This document shows, one piece after another, positions 1-9,500 of a DNA stretch of 33,370 bases (position 1 is the stretch's first letter; the number at the start of each line of letters is the position of its first letter). The stretch spans positions 1-33,370 of the forward strand of contig JAAFIH010000041.1 of NCBI GenBank assembly GCA_013297755.1, given 5' to 3'. Below the pieces are notes generated by a model. The model worked only from the letters and a program-made list of their open reading frames with translations. It made no database searches and was not told the DNA's origin. A program made the translations under genes and the position numbers. This stretch comes from Cytophagales bacterium (lineage in GTDB: Bacteria > Bacteroidota > Bacteroidia > Cytophagales > UBA9547).

Positions 1-143
1 AAGCCACAAAATATAAAACTAAACCATTTAGTATGAAAAAGTTTGTGTTACCCCAATAGAAAATAAAAACAACGTAATAGTCTGATAATCAAGGCTTTAT
101 GTAAAATTTGATACAAGTTGGGTTAAGGATTTTTTTTGTTTAT

Positions 144-235
144 TATAATCGTTACAAACGATTATATCGACCGCCCCCGTTGCAAACGAGGGCGATTGGG
201 TTGCAAATTCTATGATACAGATTCCAGATTGCAAA
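144..235. repeat. REP-like tandem hairpins with shared loop
   Basis: Two adjacent hairpins lie just past the end of the minus-strand surface operon. The first has a perfect 10-bp stem (144-153 with 157-166) and loop ACA. The second has a 10-bp stem with one mismatch (172-181 with 185-194) and loop GCA. Stem sequences differ outside the apex, but both apices read CGTTrCAAACG. The TTGCAAA core recurs at 181, 201 and 229. No U-tract follows on the minus strand, so neither is an obvious intrinsic terminator. The pattern resembles repetitive extragenic palindromes; that assignment is inference. Confidence 0.5.
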
Positions 236-254
236 GATGTAATAGCTTAACATA

Positions 255-1262
255 TTATCTTATTGTATCTTTAGCTAAAATAGATTCAATTTCTCCATCT
301 TTAAAAATTCTTTTACAAAAATTTTTGTTGGTATATTCAAACTTCATCAATAAAGCATTGTCTTCGTTGGCTGTAGGTTCTACAATTTGTCCTTTTTCGT
401 TGTAATATTTAGATGAATTGTTATTTATTCCATATAATTTTATGTAAAAAAAATCTCCTATTTTGAAGTTTTGTTCAAGGTATGATTCTTTTAGTTGTAT
501 TGTTAAATCTATTTTTCGATAATTACCAACCTTTTTAGGAAAAGTTGCCAAAAAAGATAAAATTCCACTACCTTCCATTTCAGATCGAATATCGAAGTTG
601 GCACTAGAGATTAATGAATCTTTTGAAAGTAAAACTAGATGATAATAACTATATACTATATTATAAAAAGATTCAGAATAATTTTGATTTGGTAAATATA
701 CTGCTATTTTTTTTCTAAAACATAAATAACCATCATTATTGATAATAGCATTAAAATTACTATTTAAAATCTCTTCTATTTGCAATAAACTTGAAATTTT
801 TGCCATAACAATAGTGTTGTTTCTTACTGGTATCTGGCCACCACCTGTGAGAGTTACTGTAAAAGGATATGTACCATATCCTGATTTTGTAAAAGTAATA
901 TTTGAAACACCAATAGGAACTTTATCGAATTGATATAAACCATTGGTGTCCGTAAAAGTAGTTGCTCTAAAGTCTCCATTTTTGAGGCTTACTTTTACAC
1001 CACCACCACTTCTCGCATAATTATATTTTACTTTGTTGGTAATCAAATCTTCATCCATAAAAATATTATGGTCTAATTGACAAAGTAAATTTAAAACTGG
1101 ATGTTGATTTATATACAAATTATCAGGACCATGTCCATTTAAAATTACTATTCCTTTCATGGCTCCATATATGGTAGGTTTTTTAGGAATTGGTTCTTGA
1201 TTATGTTTGCAACCAAAAAATGTAAACAAATAAATTAAAATTAATAAATATTTAGTTTTCAT
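255..1262 (-). CDS. Lipoprotein with carboxypeptidase-regulatory-like domain
   Basis: This 335-residue protein starts with a lipoprotein signal: a hydrophobic stretch ending FFGC, with Cys18 as the predicted lipidated residue. Residues about 33-140 resemble a CarboxypepD_reg-like beta-sandwich, with the pattern GV-V-L...TDTNGLYQF-VP-G...F-KSGYG, but with a long insertion after the first strand. The remaining ~190 residues match nothing I recognise. It is the last gene of a minus-strand run and follows the next lipoprotein gene by 5 bp, so they are probably co-transcribed. The regulatory-like fold usually acts as a non-catalytic spacer or binding module on exported Bacteroidota proteins. Likely outer membrane or periplasmic; the specific function is unknown. 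Confidence 0.8.
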   Translation of the reverse strand: MKTKYLLILIYLFTFFGCKHNQEPIPKKPTIYGAMKGIVILNGHGPDNLYINQHPVLNLLCQLDHNIFMDEDLITNKVKYNYARSGGGVKVSLKNGDFRATTFTDTNGLYQFDKVPIGVSNITFTKSGYGTYPFTVTLTGGGQIPVRNNTIVMAKISSLLQIEEILNSNFNAIINNDGYLCFRKKIAVYLPNQNYSESFYNIVYSYYHLVLLSKDSLISSANFDIRSEMEGSGILSFLATFPKKVGNYRKIDLTIQLKESYLEQNFKIGDFFYIKLYGINNNSSKYYNEKGQIVEPTANEDNALLMKFEYTNKNFCKRIFKDGEIESILAKDTIR

Positions 1263-1267
1263 AAAAA

Positions 1268-1969
1268 TTATTTTTTTATATAGAATTTTACAATGTTATT
1301 TTTTTGAAAATAGCTATTTATTATAGGTCTCACAAAAACAGTATCACCAGTTTTGTAATAGGTGTTTTGGTAATGTTGACTAATTGTAAAGTTATTGAGA
1401 GCAACTTTTTCATTGAAACCTAAAGTACTTCTAAAATCAAAATATGATACATACACTTTTGTAAGATTAGTATCAAAATGCTTGTCTTTACAAAACTCTA
1501 AGTATGGTCTTATGTATATAGCGTTTGTATCTAGATTAGAAGCATGAAATTTAAGAGATGTTATGGTAATTATATTATTAAATTCAACTATTTCAAATTC
1601 ATCTAAATAAATGTTTTTTATTTTTAATATATAGAATTGAGATTCTTCTTTATTTTGTTGATATTTTTTATAAAATCTAACAGTATCAATGCCATTAGAC
1701 TCTACTCCTTTGATACTTGAAGTAAAATACCCTTGTTTCTCAAATAATAAATTATAAGTGCCTCTTGCTATTTTTGACAATGTATATCTACCATTGCTAT
1801 CAGTAGTATCAGTATACATACCATTTTCATTTATGGCTGTAACTTTCACAAATGGTATATTTACTAACCCAGTAATTACGCCTTTTCCTTGTGGTAAAAC
1901 TGGTAAGTTTTCAACTTTGCAATTTGTAAGAAAAATAGTTAAAATACTAATAAAAAATATTTTTTTCAT
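1268..1969 (-). CDS. Small lipoprotein with carboxypeptidase-regulatory-like domain
   Basis: A 233-residue protein with a lipoprotein-type leader ending LTNC (Cys17). Residues about 28-92 form a compact CarboxypepD_reg-like domain: G-ITG-V, then TTDSNGRYTLSKIARGTYNLLFEKQGY. The remainder is charged and hydrophobic and matches no family I know. It starts only 3 bp after the stop of the upstream T9SS protein gene and is followed 5 bp later by a lipoprotein with the same domain. The three look like one transcript. The two lipoproteins may be diverged paralogues or partners at the cell surface; this is inferred from position and shared domain only. Confidence 0.8.
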   Translation of the reverse strand: MKKIFFISILTIFLTNCKVENLPVLPQGKGVITGLVNIPFVKVTAINENGMYTDTTDSNGRYTLSKIARGTYNLLFEKQGYFTSSIKGVESNGIDTVRFYKKYQQNKEESQFYILKIKNIYLDEFEIVEFNNIITITSLKFHASNLDTNAIYIRPYLEFCKDKHFDTNLTKVYVSYFDFRSTLGFNEKVALNNFTISQHYQNTYYKTGDTVFVRPIINSYFQKNNIVKFYIKK

Positions 1970-1972
1970 GGT

Positions 1973-3301
1973 TTAATATTTGGAAACTGTTTTGCGATAG
2001 ATGTGGTCGTTGGTATGAATTTCTACAATATAAAGCCCACTAGCTAAATTTGATATATCAAAATAGTCAAGACCTTGATTTATAACTTGCCCTGATATAT
2101 TTAATAATTTACTTGATAATATTTTTGTATCAGCATTGCAACTAATATTAAAACTATCATACGCTGGGTTGGGGTAAATTGTTATGGTGTTAGTAAGTTT
2201 TTTTATTTTTTTTTGATCTAATTCTATATTTTTAGATTCTTTATTATCTGTTTCTTCTGAAAGTCTTAAATTGGCCATATTAGGAAAAATTTTATTTTGT
2301 TCCTGAAAAAATGCTGATTGATTGCAACTTAATGATGAACAAAGTACTTCCCTATCTTCTGTACCACCACAAGGGCCAATCATATTAACTTTTAAAATTA
2401 AACTTTTGATTGCTGGTCTATTGCCAAGAGCTGGAATTTCATAATAAACTTCAGCACCATTCAACATTTCTTTGCACCAAGCACCAGAATTTGGTTGGCT
2501 ATCGCCTAGTGTTGGAACTCCAATTGTATTAATAACTTTAAAACTGGCATAATTATTACAAATTGAAATTGAATTTTCTCTATTTGGATATGAAACAAAA
2601 TTTGATTTACCAAAGTATTTTATAAACCATTTTCCTTTATGGCTCGTATAGTTTTCATTACCTAGTGAATCATAAACTGGAAAACGACCATCACCAGTTA
2701 AAATATTATTGTTTGTATCAAGAGGAACTGCAAAAAATTCAAAATGTGCGCCATAATACGTATTTAATGGACCTGTTAAACTATAAAATCTAGAACAGTT
2801 TTCAAATCCAGGTTTTCCTAGTCTAAAACCAATTTTTGAAATTTTATGAGTAAACACTTTTATATCATCATCTTGTTGAATTACAACTGCATCAACACAA
2901 GGTATATTACTAAAATTCATATCATCTCCCTCATAATTACCTAAAGGAGTATAACTACCTGTAGCTTGTAATTCTAAATTGCTTTTAAATATAATTTCTT
3001 TTGCATTTATATCTACATAAGTATTTGCAGTTGGTCTTGTAATGTTTAAACTATCAATGATAATACTATTTTTAGCGTTAAAAATTTTAGCTCTTTCATC
3101 AAGATTTGAGCTATATCTTTTAAGAATGTTATTACCAAGTTTTAAGTTACAACTGCAAGGTTTGTAGTTGGCCTGATATTGAGGATTATAATAATGATTT
3201 GCATTTATAATATATGCTGTATCAAGGCAACTTGGTGGGGTGCCAAATGTTTGAGTGATACAATATAATAATAAAAATATGATTTTTGCTATTGATTTCA
3301 T
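1973..3301 (-). CDS. T9SS type A sorting-domain surface protein
   Basis: A 442-residue secreted protein. Residues 1-20 are a signal peptide (basic start, hydrophobic core, then TFGTPPS). The last 70 residues (373-442) are a type A T9SS C-terminal sorting domain: IYPNPA near its start, LLNISGQ, ISNLASGLYIVEI and a final basic strand. Such proteins are exported by Sec, cross the outer membrane through the type IX machinery and end attached to the surface or released. The middle (about 20-350) contains several Cys residues and no catalytic motif I recognise. It lies 26 bp downstream of the frame-restored end of the GIGTTNP-repeat gene and 3 bp upstream of a lipoprotein gene, so it is probably in the same operon. 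Confidence 0.85.
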   Translation of the reverse strand: MKSIAKIIFLLLYCITQTFGTPPSCLDTAYIINANHYYNPQYQANYKPCSCNLKLGNNILKRYSSNLDERAKIFNAKNSIIIDSLNITRPTANTYVDINAKEIIFKSNLELQATGSYTPLGNYEGDDMNFSNIPCVDAVVIQQDDDIKVFTHKISKIGFRLGKPGFENCSRFYSLTGPLNTYYGAHFEFFAVPLDTNNNILTGDGRFPVYDSLGNENYTSHKGKWFIKYFGKSNFVSYPNRENSISICNNYASFKVINTIGVPTLGDSQPNSGAWCKEMLNGAEVYYEIPALGNRPAIKSLILKVNMIGPCGGTEDREVLCSSLSCNQSAFFQEQNKIFPNMANLRLSEETDNKESKNIELDQKKIKKLTNTITIYPNPAYDSFNISCNADTKILSSKLLNISGQVINQGLDYFDISNLASGLYIVEIHTNDHIYRKTVSKY

Positions 3302-3327
3302 AATTATGATTTTTTTTCGATTGAAAA

Positions 3328-3480
3328 TTATTTAATCAACTTTTCTAGATTTTTAATTTTTTTATTTTGTTCAATTAAATATAGAGTAAGTTCTTCTATT
3401 TTTCTTAAAAGAGCAGCATCCATATCTGTAACACTGTAGCCCACATTTATGGCTTCATTTTCAGACAAAATATTTGGCAG
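3328..3480 (-). pseudogene. Out-of-frame C-terminus of the repeat surface protein
   Basis: Read in the neighbouring frame, this stretch encodes HLPNILSENEAINVGYS, then a coiled coil containing LLRKIEELTLYLIEQNKK, and stops at 3328-3330. This is the conserved terminus of Bacteroidota GIGTTNP-type surface proteins, which normally follows WSDFVF...EDVEKFI-NKHLP. The upstream frame stops instead at 3447. Adding one A to the A4 run (plus-strand T4, 3488-3491) restores IIKNKHLP and joins the two. Either a real frameshift mutation or a homopolymer sequencing error. Confidence 0.75.
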
Positions 3481-5933
3481 ATGTTTGTTTTAATAATAAA
3501 TTTTTCTACATCTTCAATTTTTGATAATTTATAGTTTTGGTTGAATACAAAATCAGACCAATTTTTTGCATTTAAACTAAGTCCTCTTGTTCTAATATTT
3601 CCTTCAACAGACAACCTAAAACCATTAGTAGCAGCAGTGCCTATGCCTACATTACCATTTTCACTATAAGTTACTGCATTTTCTAATTTTACTTCTTCTC
3701 CATTTGATTGTTTGTAAGTTGATAATCCTCCATACACAACCATTTTGCCCCCAGCAGAAATATTATCAAAAGTTGCATTGCCACCAACTGCTAATACAAC
3801 ATCGTCTGGCTGAGGAATAGGTGTTCCCAAATAAACTCTACCTGTAACAATAATAGCACTTGAATCAGTTTTAATTTTTGAAGTACCTTTGACATTTAGT
3901 AAAATTTCGTCTTTTACAATGAGCTTTCCTAAAATGTTTAAATTTCCAGTAAAAAGTGAACTCCCATTCACTTTCATTTTGTAGTTGTTATCAGAAGTTG
4001 AGCCTATACCAACATTTCCAAGGTTATTTATATAAAATTGAGGTCTAAAGTTTGTGCTTAAACTTAATCCATTTAATCCAAATGAAAGAGAATTGGGTAC
4101 ACCATTTGTACCTCCACCAGGTATGAATGCATAATCACCCATAAAAATTGTACCCATTTGTGATGTAATATTACCAGTAGCGTGAATATCGCCATTTACA
4201 AACAATTTAGAATTTACATTAGTAGAGCTAGTTCCTATCAAAAGATTGCCACCAGTTTCGTTAATGATAGTATTTGCCTGTACACTTTTATTGATGTACA
4301 ATGGATCTGATACTAAACTTGAAAATATTTCATTTATATTAGCAGTACCTTGTGTAGGGTTTGCAACTTTACCATTGGTTATAATTGAACTTGTACCTAT
4401 TTTTAAAGTTCCTGTAAAATTTGTATTCCCCTGATAAGTATAATAATTGCTTGTAGGATTATAATTTACGTTTTGTCCTGCACTTGTTTGCACACTTCCA
4501 TCTGCAAATTGGAGGGCTTTATGGATTTTTACATGTTGGGCGGCATCCCAACTGAGGGCTACGTTGGTGCCTGTGGTGTTCCAGTTGCTATTGGCAGTGC
4601 TGCTGCCCAGGGCACCCCCATTTTGGCCAAAAACAACTGGGCCTTCAAACCCTGAGGCTGTGCCAAAACCATTGCCATGTCTGATACCATTATTAAAATC
4701 TGTACCATTTTTGAGGTAAATGGTGTTGTAATTCAACACTGGGTTGCTGTTGATTTCTAATTGCCCAAATTGGGTCATACTCATGATGGGTTTGCCACCA
4801 TTGTATTGGCCTTGTACTGGAGTGTAAATATCAAATTTTGATCCAGTAAACGTAATGCCATTGTTGAGATTTGTGGCCACTTGGCTTAGGGCAGTTTGCA
4901 GATTGGCCACATCAGTTTTGGTATTGTTTACATTAGAATTTATACCCAAAATAGAGTTTGTAAATGCTTGATGGGTGACTTGATTGGCAGTGGCTTGGGT
5001 GGCTATGTTTGCATTTAGTCCCAAAATACTGTTTTGTAATGCTTGGTTTTGATTAGCAACAATGGAGCTTAAACCAGACACAGAATTGTTTAGTACTGCC
5101 AATGCAGATGTAGTGCTTAGCACTGGTTGCCAAGAATTGGTAGCAGTGCCATCTGCAAACAAAAGGCCTGAATTTGTGCCAGATAGGGCTATTTTGCCCA
5201 CTACAGCCAACTTTTCGGTTGGGTTTGTGGTGCCTATGCCTAGGTTGCCATCTGTGGTAATTCTTACTTTTTCGGTATTATTGGTATATATTTTTACAGA
5301 TTCGTTGTTTACAGAACCCAAAAATTGTGTGCCAGCCACTGTGTTGCCTTGCAGGCTCCAAGTGCCAGGGGTAACTTGGGCTGTCATGTTAGTGGCACGT
5401 CCATTGATGACCAAATCTAGGCCATCTGCTTCGCCAAAACCTGCCACATCGTATTGGCCAGTGGGGTTGCTAAAAATATATATTCTAAACTCCAGTGGCG
5501 TAAGCACGCCAGTAAGCGAGCTTATGCTAAAAGTTCTGGTTTGGGTAGGTGTATTGATGGTTTGGTTTTGCACATTGGTAAGCACCCCAGTAGTTGGGTG
5601 AATGTACGATAAATTAAATGTACGATTGATGTTTTGCGAATAGCCCTGAATGGCTACATTGGCAATATCCAAAGCATAGTTTACACTTGGGCTAATAGTA
5701 AAACTGATATATTGGGCAGCAGTAGTGCCATTTCCATTTTTGGCAAAGGCCAGTGTAGTAGCACTCAGGCCAGATACTATAAAACTGTTGCTTAGATTGT
5801 TGGCTTGTTGCAAACTGCCCCCAGCAGCTATGGTAGCACTAGCTACGCCAGTAGCCAAGGTGGGTGTGGTGTTGGTGTTTTCAAAATCCCAAGCGGCAAG
5901 TTGGGTGGTTTGGGCATAGCTACTCATAACCAA
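3447..5933 (-). CDS. GIGTTNP-repeat (tail-fibre-like) surface protein, frameshifted at both ends
   Basis: The uninterrupted frame gives 828 residues. After the leader comes a domain of about 170 residues (starting AAWDFEN), then repeated modules such as GNLGIGTTNPTEKLAVVG, VGIGSTSDNNYKMKVNG and VGIGTAATNGFRLSVEG. These are typical of Bacteroidota exported proteins resembling phage tail-fibre stalks, with predicted beta-strand or coiled-coil segments between them. No enzymatic motif and no T9SS sorting domain is visible. The listed start is a TTG placed after most of the signal peptide. With one C fewer in the C7 tract at 5966-5972, an ATG at 5991 gives a full leader ending VMSSYAQ. The C-terminus is also out of frame (see 3328-3480). 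Residues 1-485 are GC-richer than the rest, suggesting a mosaic. First gene of the surface operon. Confidence 0.75.
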   Translation of the reverse strand: MVMSSYAQTTQLAAWDFENTNTTPTLATGVASATIAAGGSLQQANNLSNSFIVSGLSATTLAFAKNGNGTTAAQYISFTISPSVNYALDIANVAIQGYSQNINRTFNLSYIHPTTGVLTNVQNQTINTPTQTRTFSISSLTGVLTPLEFRIYIFSNPTGQYDVAGFGEADGLDLVINGRATNMTAQVTPGTWSLQGNTVAGTQFLGSVNNESVKIYTNNTEKVRITTDGNLGIGTTNPTEKLAVVGKIALSGTNSGLLFADGTATNSWQPVLSTTSALAVLNNSVSGLSSIVANQNQALQNSILGLNANIATQATANQVTHQAFTNSILGINSNVNNTKTDVANLQTALSQVATNLNNGITFTGSKFDIYTPVQGQYNGGKPIMSMTQFGQLEINSNPVLNYNTIYLKNGTDFNNGIRHGNGFGTASGFEGPVVFGQNGGALGSSTANSNWNTTGTNVALSWDAAQHVKIHKALQFADGSVQTSAGQNVNYNPTSNYYTYQGNTNFTGTLKIGTSSIITNGKVANPTQGTANINEIFSSLVSDPLYINKSVQANTIINETGGNLLIGTSSTNVNSKLFVNGDIHATGNITSQMGTIFMGDYAFIPGGGTNGVPNSLSFGLNGLSLSTNFRPQFYINNLGNVGIGSTSDNNYKMKVNGSSLFTGNLNILGKLIVKDEILLNVKGTSKIKTDSSAIIVTGRVYLGTPIPQPDDVVLAVGGNATFDNISAGGKMVVYGGLSTYKQSNGEEVKLENAVTYSENGNVGIGTAATNGFRLSVEGNIRTRGLSLNAKNWSDFVFNQNYKLSKIEDVEKFIIKTNICQIFCLKMKP

Positions 5934-5965
5934 AACAAGATTAAATATACTTATAAGTAGAAAAT

Positions 5966-5972
5966 GGGGGGG
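5966..5972. repeat. Homopolymeric G7/C7 tract in the signal-peptide coding region
   Basis: Seven G on the plus strand (seven C in the sense strand of the surface-protein gene) stand out in AT-rich DNA. The tract sits between a possible ATG (5989-5991) and the hydrophobic core of the signal peptide. With six C the frame runs from that ATG through MHLLKFTPHFLLISIF and LVLVMSSYAQ into the mature protein; with seven it does not. Candidate slipped-strand phase-variation tract, or a sequence error. Confidence 0.5.
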
Positions 5973-5991
5973 TAAATTTTAAAAGATGCAT

Positions 5992-6532
5992 ATTTTTGAG
6001 ATTTTGTCTATAAATTTGATGTTGCAATAGTAGAAAGGATTTTTTTAATAAAAAAATATTTATTGTAATATTTAATAAAAAAAATATAAATAAATAAGTA
6101 AGTTGCTGATAATCAAGTAAGTAGATGTGGGCAACTGCTTAGGTAAAGAATATACCCATAACTTACTTTTTATTGTAAATAACTTTACCCATCAACTAAG
6201 CCCAAAACCCTAGCCTAGCTCAAAACTTTCAATTTGGGGTAGAGATGAGTGATTAAGAGAACCTGAAAACCTCTATTCATTAGAAGCCTTCCTTCTTGGA
6301 TTCTGTGGCTTGGTACTAGAAATTGATTTACAGTATTGCTAAAAAAATAGTAATTTTTCAAAAAAATTATACATGAGTTTGCCCTGCCTCTATATTTTTG
6401 ATTAGTAATTTACCAACAAAACACTAAATAAATTTTCTTTTCTTTTAATCAAAAAATCTTTTTTTACTTTTGTAAATTATTTAATGTTCGTATATTCATA
6501 AAAAATATTTATTAAAATAAAATATAAAATAA
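5992..6532. other. Intergenic region between divergent surface operon and CHAT gene
   Basis: About 540 bp without a convincing gene. It should hold the divergent promoters of the surface operon and the TPR-CHAT gene. An imperfect inverted repeat (6115-6131 with 6155-6168; AAGTAAGT...TGGG pairing with CCCA...ACTTACTT) encloses a 23-nt loop. I see no tRNA or known RNA family. Confidence 0.5.
6465..6472 (+). promoter_or_regulatory. Candidate -7 element for the TPR-CHAT gene
   Basis: TACTTTTG matches the Bacteroidota -7 consensus TAnnTTTG and lies 61 bp before the start codon. The expected TTTG at about -33 is not evident, so this is a weak call. Confidence 0.35.
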
Positions 6533-9500
6533 ATGAAAAATATATTTTTATTACTTTTTTGTATTATTATAACAAATTGTTTTGCTCAAGATTTAGAGTA
6601 CTTCAAAGTACAATATGATAGTTGTAGAGTAAGATTTAATCATTCTCAGTACGATGTGTCGTCTAAATGGTTAGAAGAAAATCTACCAGAAGCAAAATTT
6701 AAACAAAAAGAAGCTGTTTATTGGGATATGAACAATTTATTGGCAAGATGCTATGTAAAATTGGGTAAAACTAAGCGTGCAGAGCAATATTTCAAAGAAA
6801 CAATCGAATTTTATGATACTAAACCTTTGAAAGAAAAAGTACACATCAATAATCAATCGGCCCTCATCAATTTGGCTTACTTATATTTTAATACCAAGCA
6901 ATTTGCTGAAGCAGAACGATACTATATTCAAGCATTTGAATTAAAAAAAACGCAATCTGGTGAACAAAACCCTGATTATATTACTCTTCTCAATAATGTA
7001 GCAGTAGTACTCAATGTTGAAGGTAGAAACGTAAAAGCTGACTCACTCTACAATGTTTTGACAAAATTAAAAAAAGAGGTTTATACAGAAAATAGCCCTG
7101 AATATATGAATACACAGTACCACAGAGCCAATCTATATAAAAATACTGGTCGATATATTGAAGCGGAACCCCTCTACAATCAAGTTGTAGGATTTAGACG
7201 CACCAATCCTGGCGAAAAAACTCCAGAATACATGAACGCTTACAAACATTTGGGGCAGTTGTATACCCTCCAAAGAAAATATGCTATGGCGGAACCCGTT
7301 TTTACAAGGTTGATAGACCTAAACAAATCGTTGTATGGCGAAAAACACAAAGAATATACAGAATCTTTAAATAACTTGGGCCAATTGTATATATCAATGG
7401 AATTGTATCAAAATGCAGAAAAATTATATTTAGATGTGGCCGAAATTCGCAGAAATACACTTGGCAAAAATGATATAGATTATGCTGCTGCCAATAACAA
7501 TTTAGGTTATCTTTATCGTAAAATGAGTAAATATTTGCTTTCTGAAAAATATTACAAAAAAGCCCTAGATATTTATGAAAGTAATGTAGGAAAAAAACAT
7601 GGTAGTTATGTAGCCACTTTGGTTAATTTAGCTGGTCTGTATCGAGAAATGGGGCGTTTTGTCGATTCTGAATCACGTTACAAGAAAGCACAAGATATTT
7701 ACAAAGAAACCATAGGAGAAGATAACATTGATTATGCTGGTTTGCTTAATAACATCTCACTTTTTTATACAGAACTAGGAAAGTACGATCTAGCAGAAGA
7801 TGCCTATAAAAATTCTCTTAATGTTACTGAAAAAGTACTAGGCTTGGAACACCCAGATTATGCAACTACACTCAACAACTTAGCATCTTTGTACAAAACT
7901 ATGGGTAGATACGAAGAAGCCGAAGGCATATACATACGCTCAAGTAATATTCGTAAAAAAGTAATGGGCGAAAATAATTTTGATTATGCTACTTCACTCA
8001 ACAATATTGGCGCACTATATGAAATCATGGGCAGATACAGAGATGCTGAAGTATTTTATCAAGATGCTCTAAGTATTATCAAGCAAATTTTTGGAACTAA
8101 ACATCCAACTTACGCCAATCAATTAAACAACTTGGCAGGTTTGTACGAAATAACTAAAGAATACGATCAAGCCGAACGATTATATACAGAAGCACTTACC
8201 ATTCAATCTGAAGTATTAGGAGAAAAACATCCTGATTATGTGCTTACGCTCAATAACTTGGCCCTATTGCAACAAAAAACAGGTAATTTTGAAAAAGCCG
8301 AAGAGTTATATAAAAAAAATATAAGCAAAACCAAAGTTTCTTATGGAGTAAAACATCCAAATTATGCCACCTCACTATCCAACTTAGCTGGCTTGTACGA
8401 AACCCAAGCACGCTACAAAGAAGCCGAGGGATTGTATGTACAATCCCTACAGATCAGAAAAGAAGCTTTTGGCGACAAACATCCAAGCTATGGAGTTACA
8501 CTTATTAATTTAGGTCGATTGTATGCTGCTTTGTTCAATTATGCAAAAGCAGATTCTATGTGGAACAAAGCTACAAGTATGAATTTATACCAAATTCAAA
8601 AATATTTCCCATCTATGAGCGAAAAAGAAAAAGGCGAATTTTATGCCACTATTCGTGAAAATTTTGAACAATTCAACTCTTATGCTTTACTCAGATACAA
8701 ACGCGATCCAACCATTTTGGGTAAAATGTACAACAACCAATTGGCCACCAAAGCTCTACTACTCAACGCATCAAATAAACTCAGACAAAGTATTTTTGCT
8801 AGTGGAGACACAGTCCTGATACACGATTTTAAAACTTGGCTCAATCAAAAAGAATTTTTGTCAAAGGTATACGCAATGCCCAAAGAAGACATCATTTCTC
8901 AAAGAATAAATATTGATAGTTTAGAACGACTTACCAATAACTCAGAAAGATTACTTTCGCAGAAATCTGATTTATTTAAAACCGCCAATAGCAATCAATT
9001 TTACACCTGGCAAGATGTAAAAAAACAACTCAAACCCAATGAAGTAGCCATGGAAATTATTAGATTTCCTAAATTCAAATTCGATTCTTCTGGTATTTAT
9101 ACTGACTCAGTATTTTATGCAGCTCTTGTTGTGAAACCAACTTCTATCAACTCTCCCGAACTTGTACTCATGCGAGAAGGATATGTTATGGAAACTAAAT
9201 TATTGAAATATTATAGAAATGCCATCAAACAGCAAACCATCAATGAATATTGCTATAAATATTTTTGGCGAGATTTAGGAATAGCACTCAAAGGTTTCAA
9301 AAAAGTATACATATCTGTTGATGGAGCCTATAATCAATTAAACATCAATACACTACAAAATTTACAAACGCAAGGATATGTATTTGATGAAATAGAAGTA
9401 CAAATAGTATCGAATACCAAAGACCTGATTACTCACAAATCACTCCCAAATCCAGAAAAAAGTATCATGCTTTGTGGAAATCCTGATTTTATGATGCAAC

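Noticed and set aside
5062-5601. Long open frame on the plus strand opposite the repeat surface protein
   Set aside because: It lies wholly antisense to a recognisable protein, has no family resemblance and reflects the GC-richer composition of that stretch.
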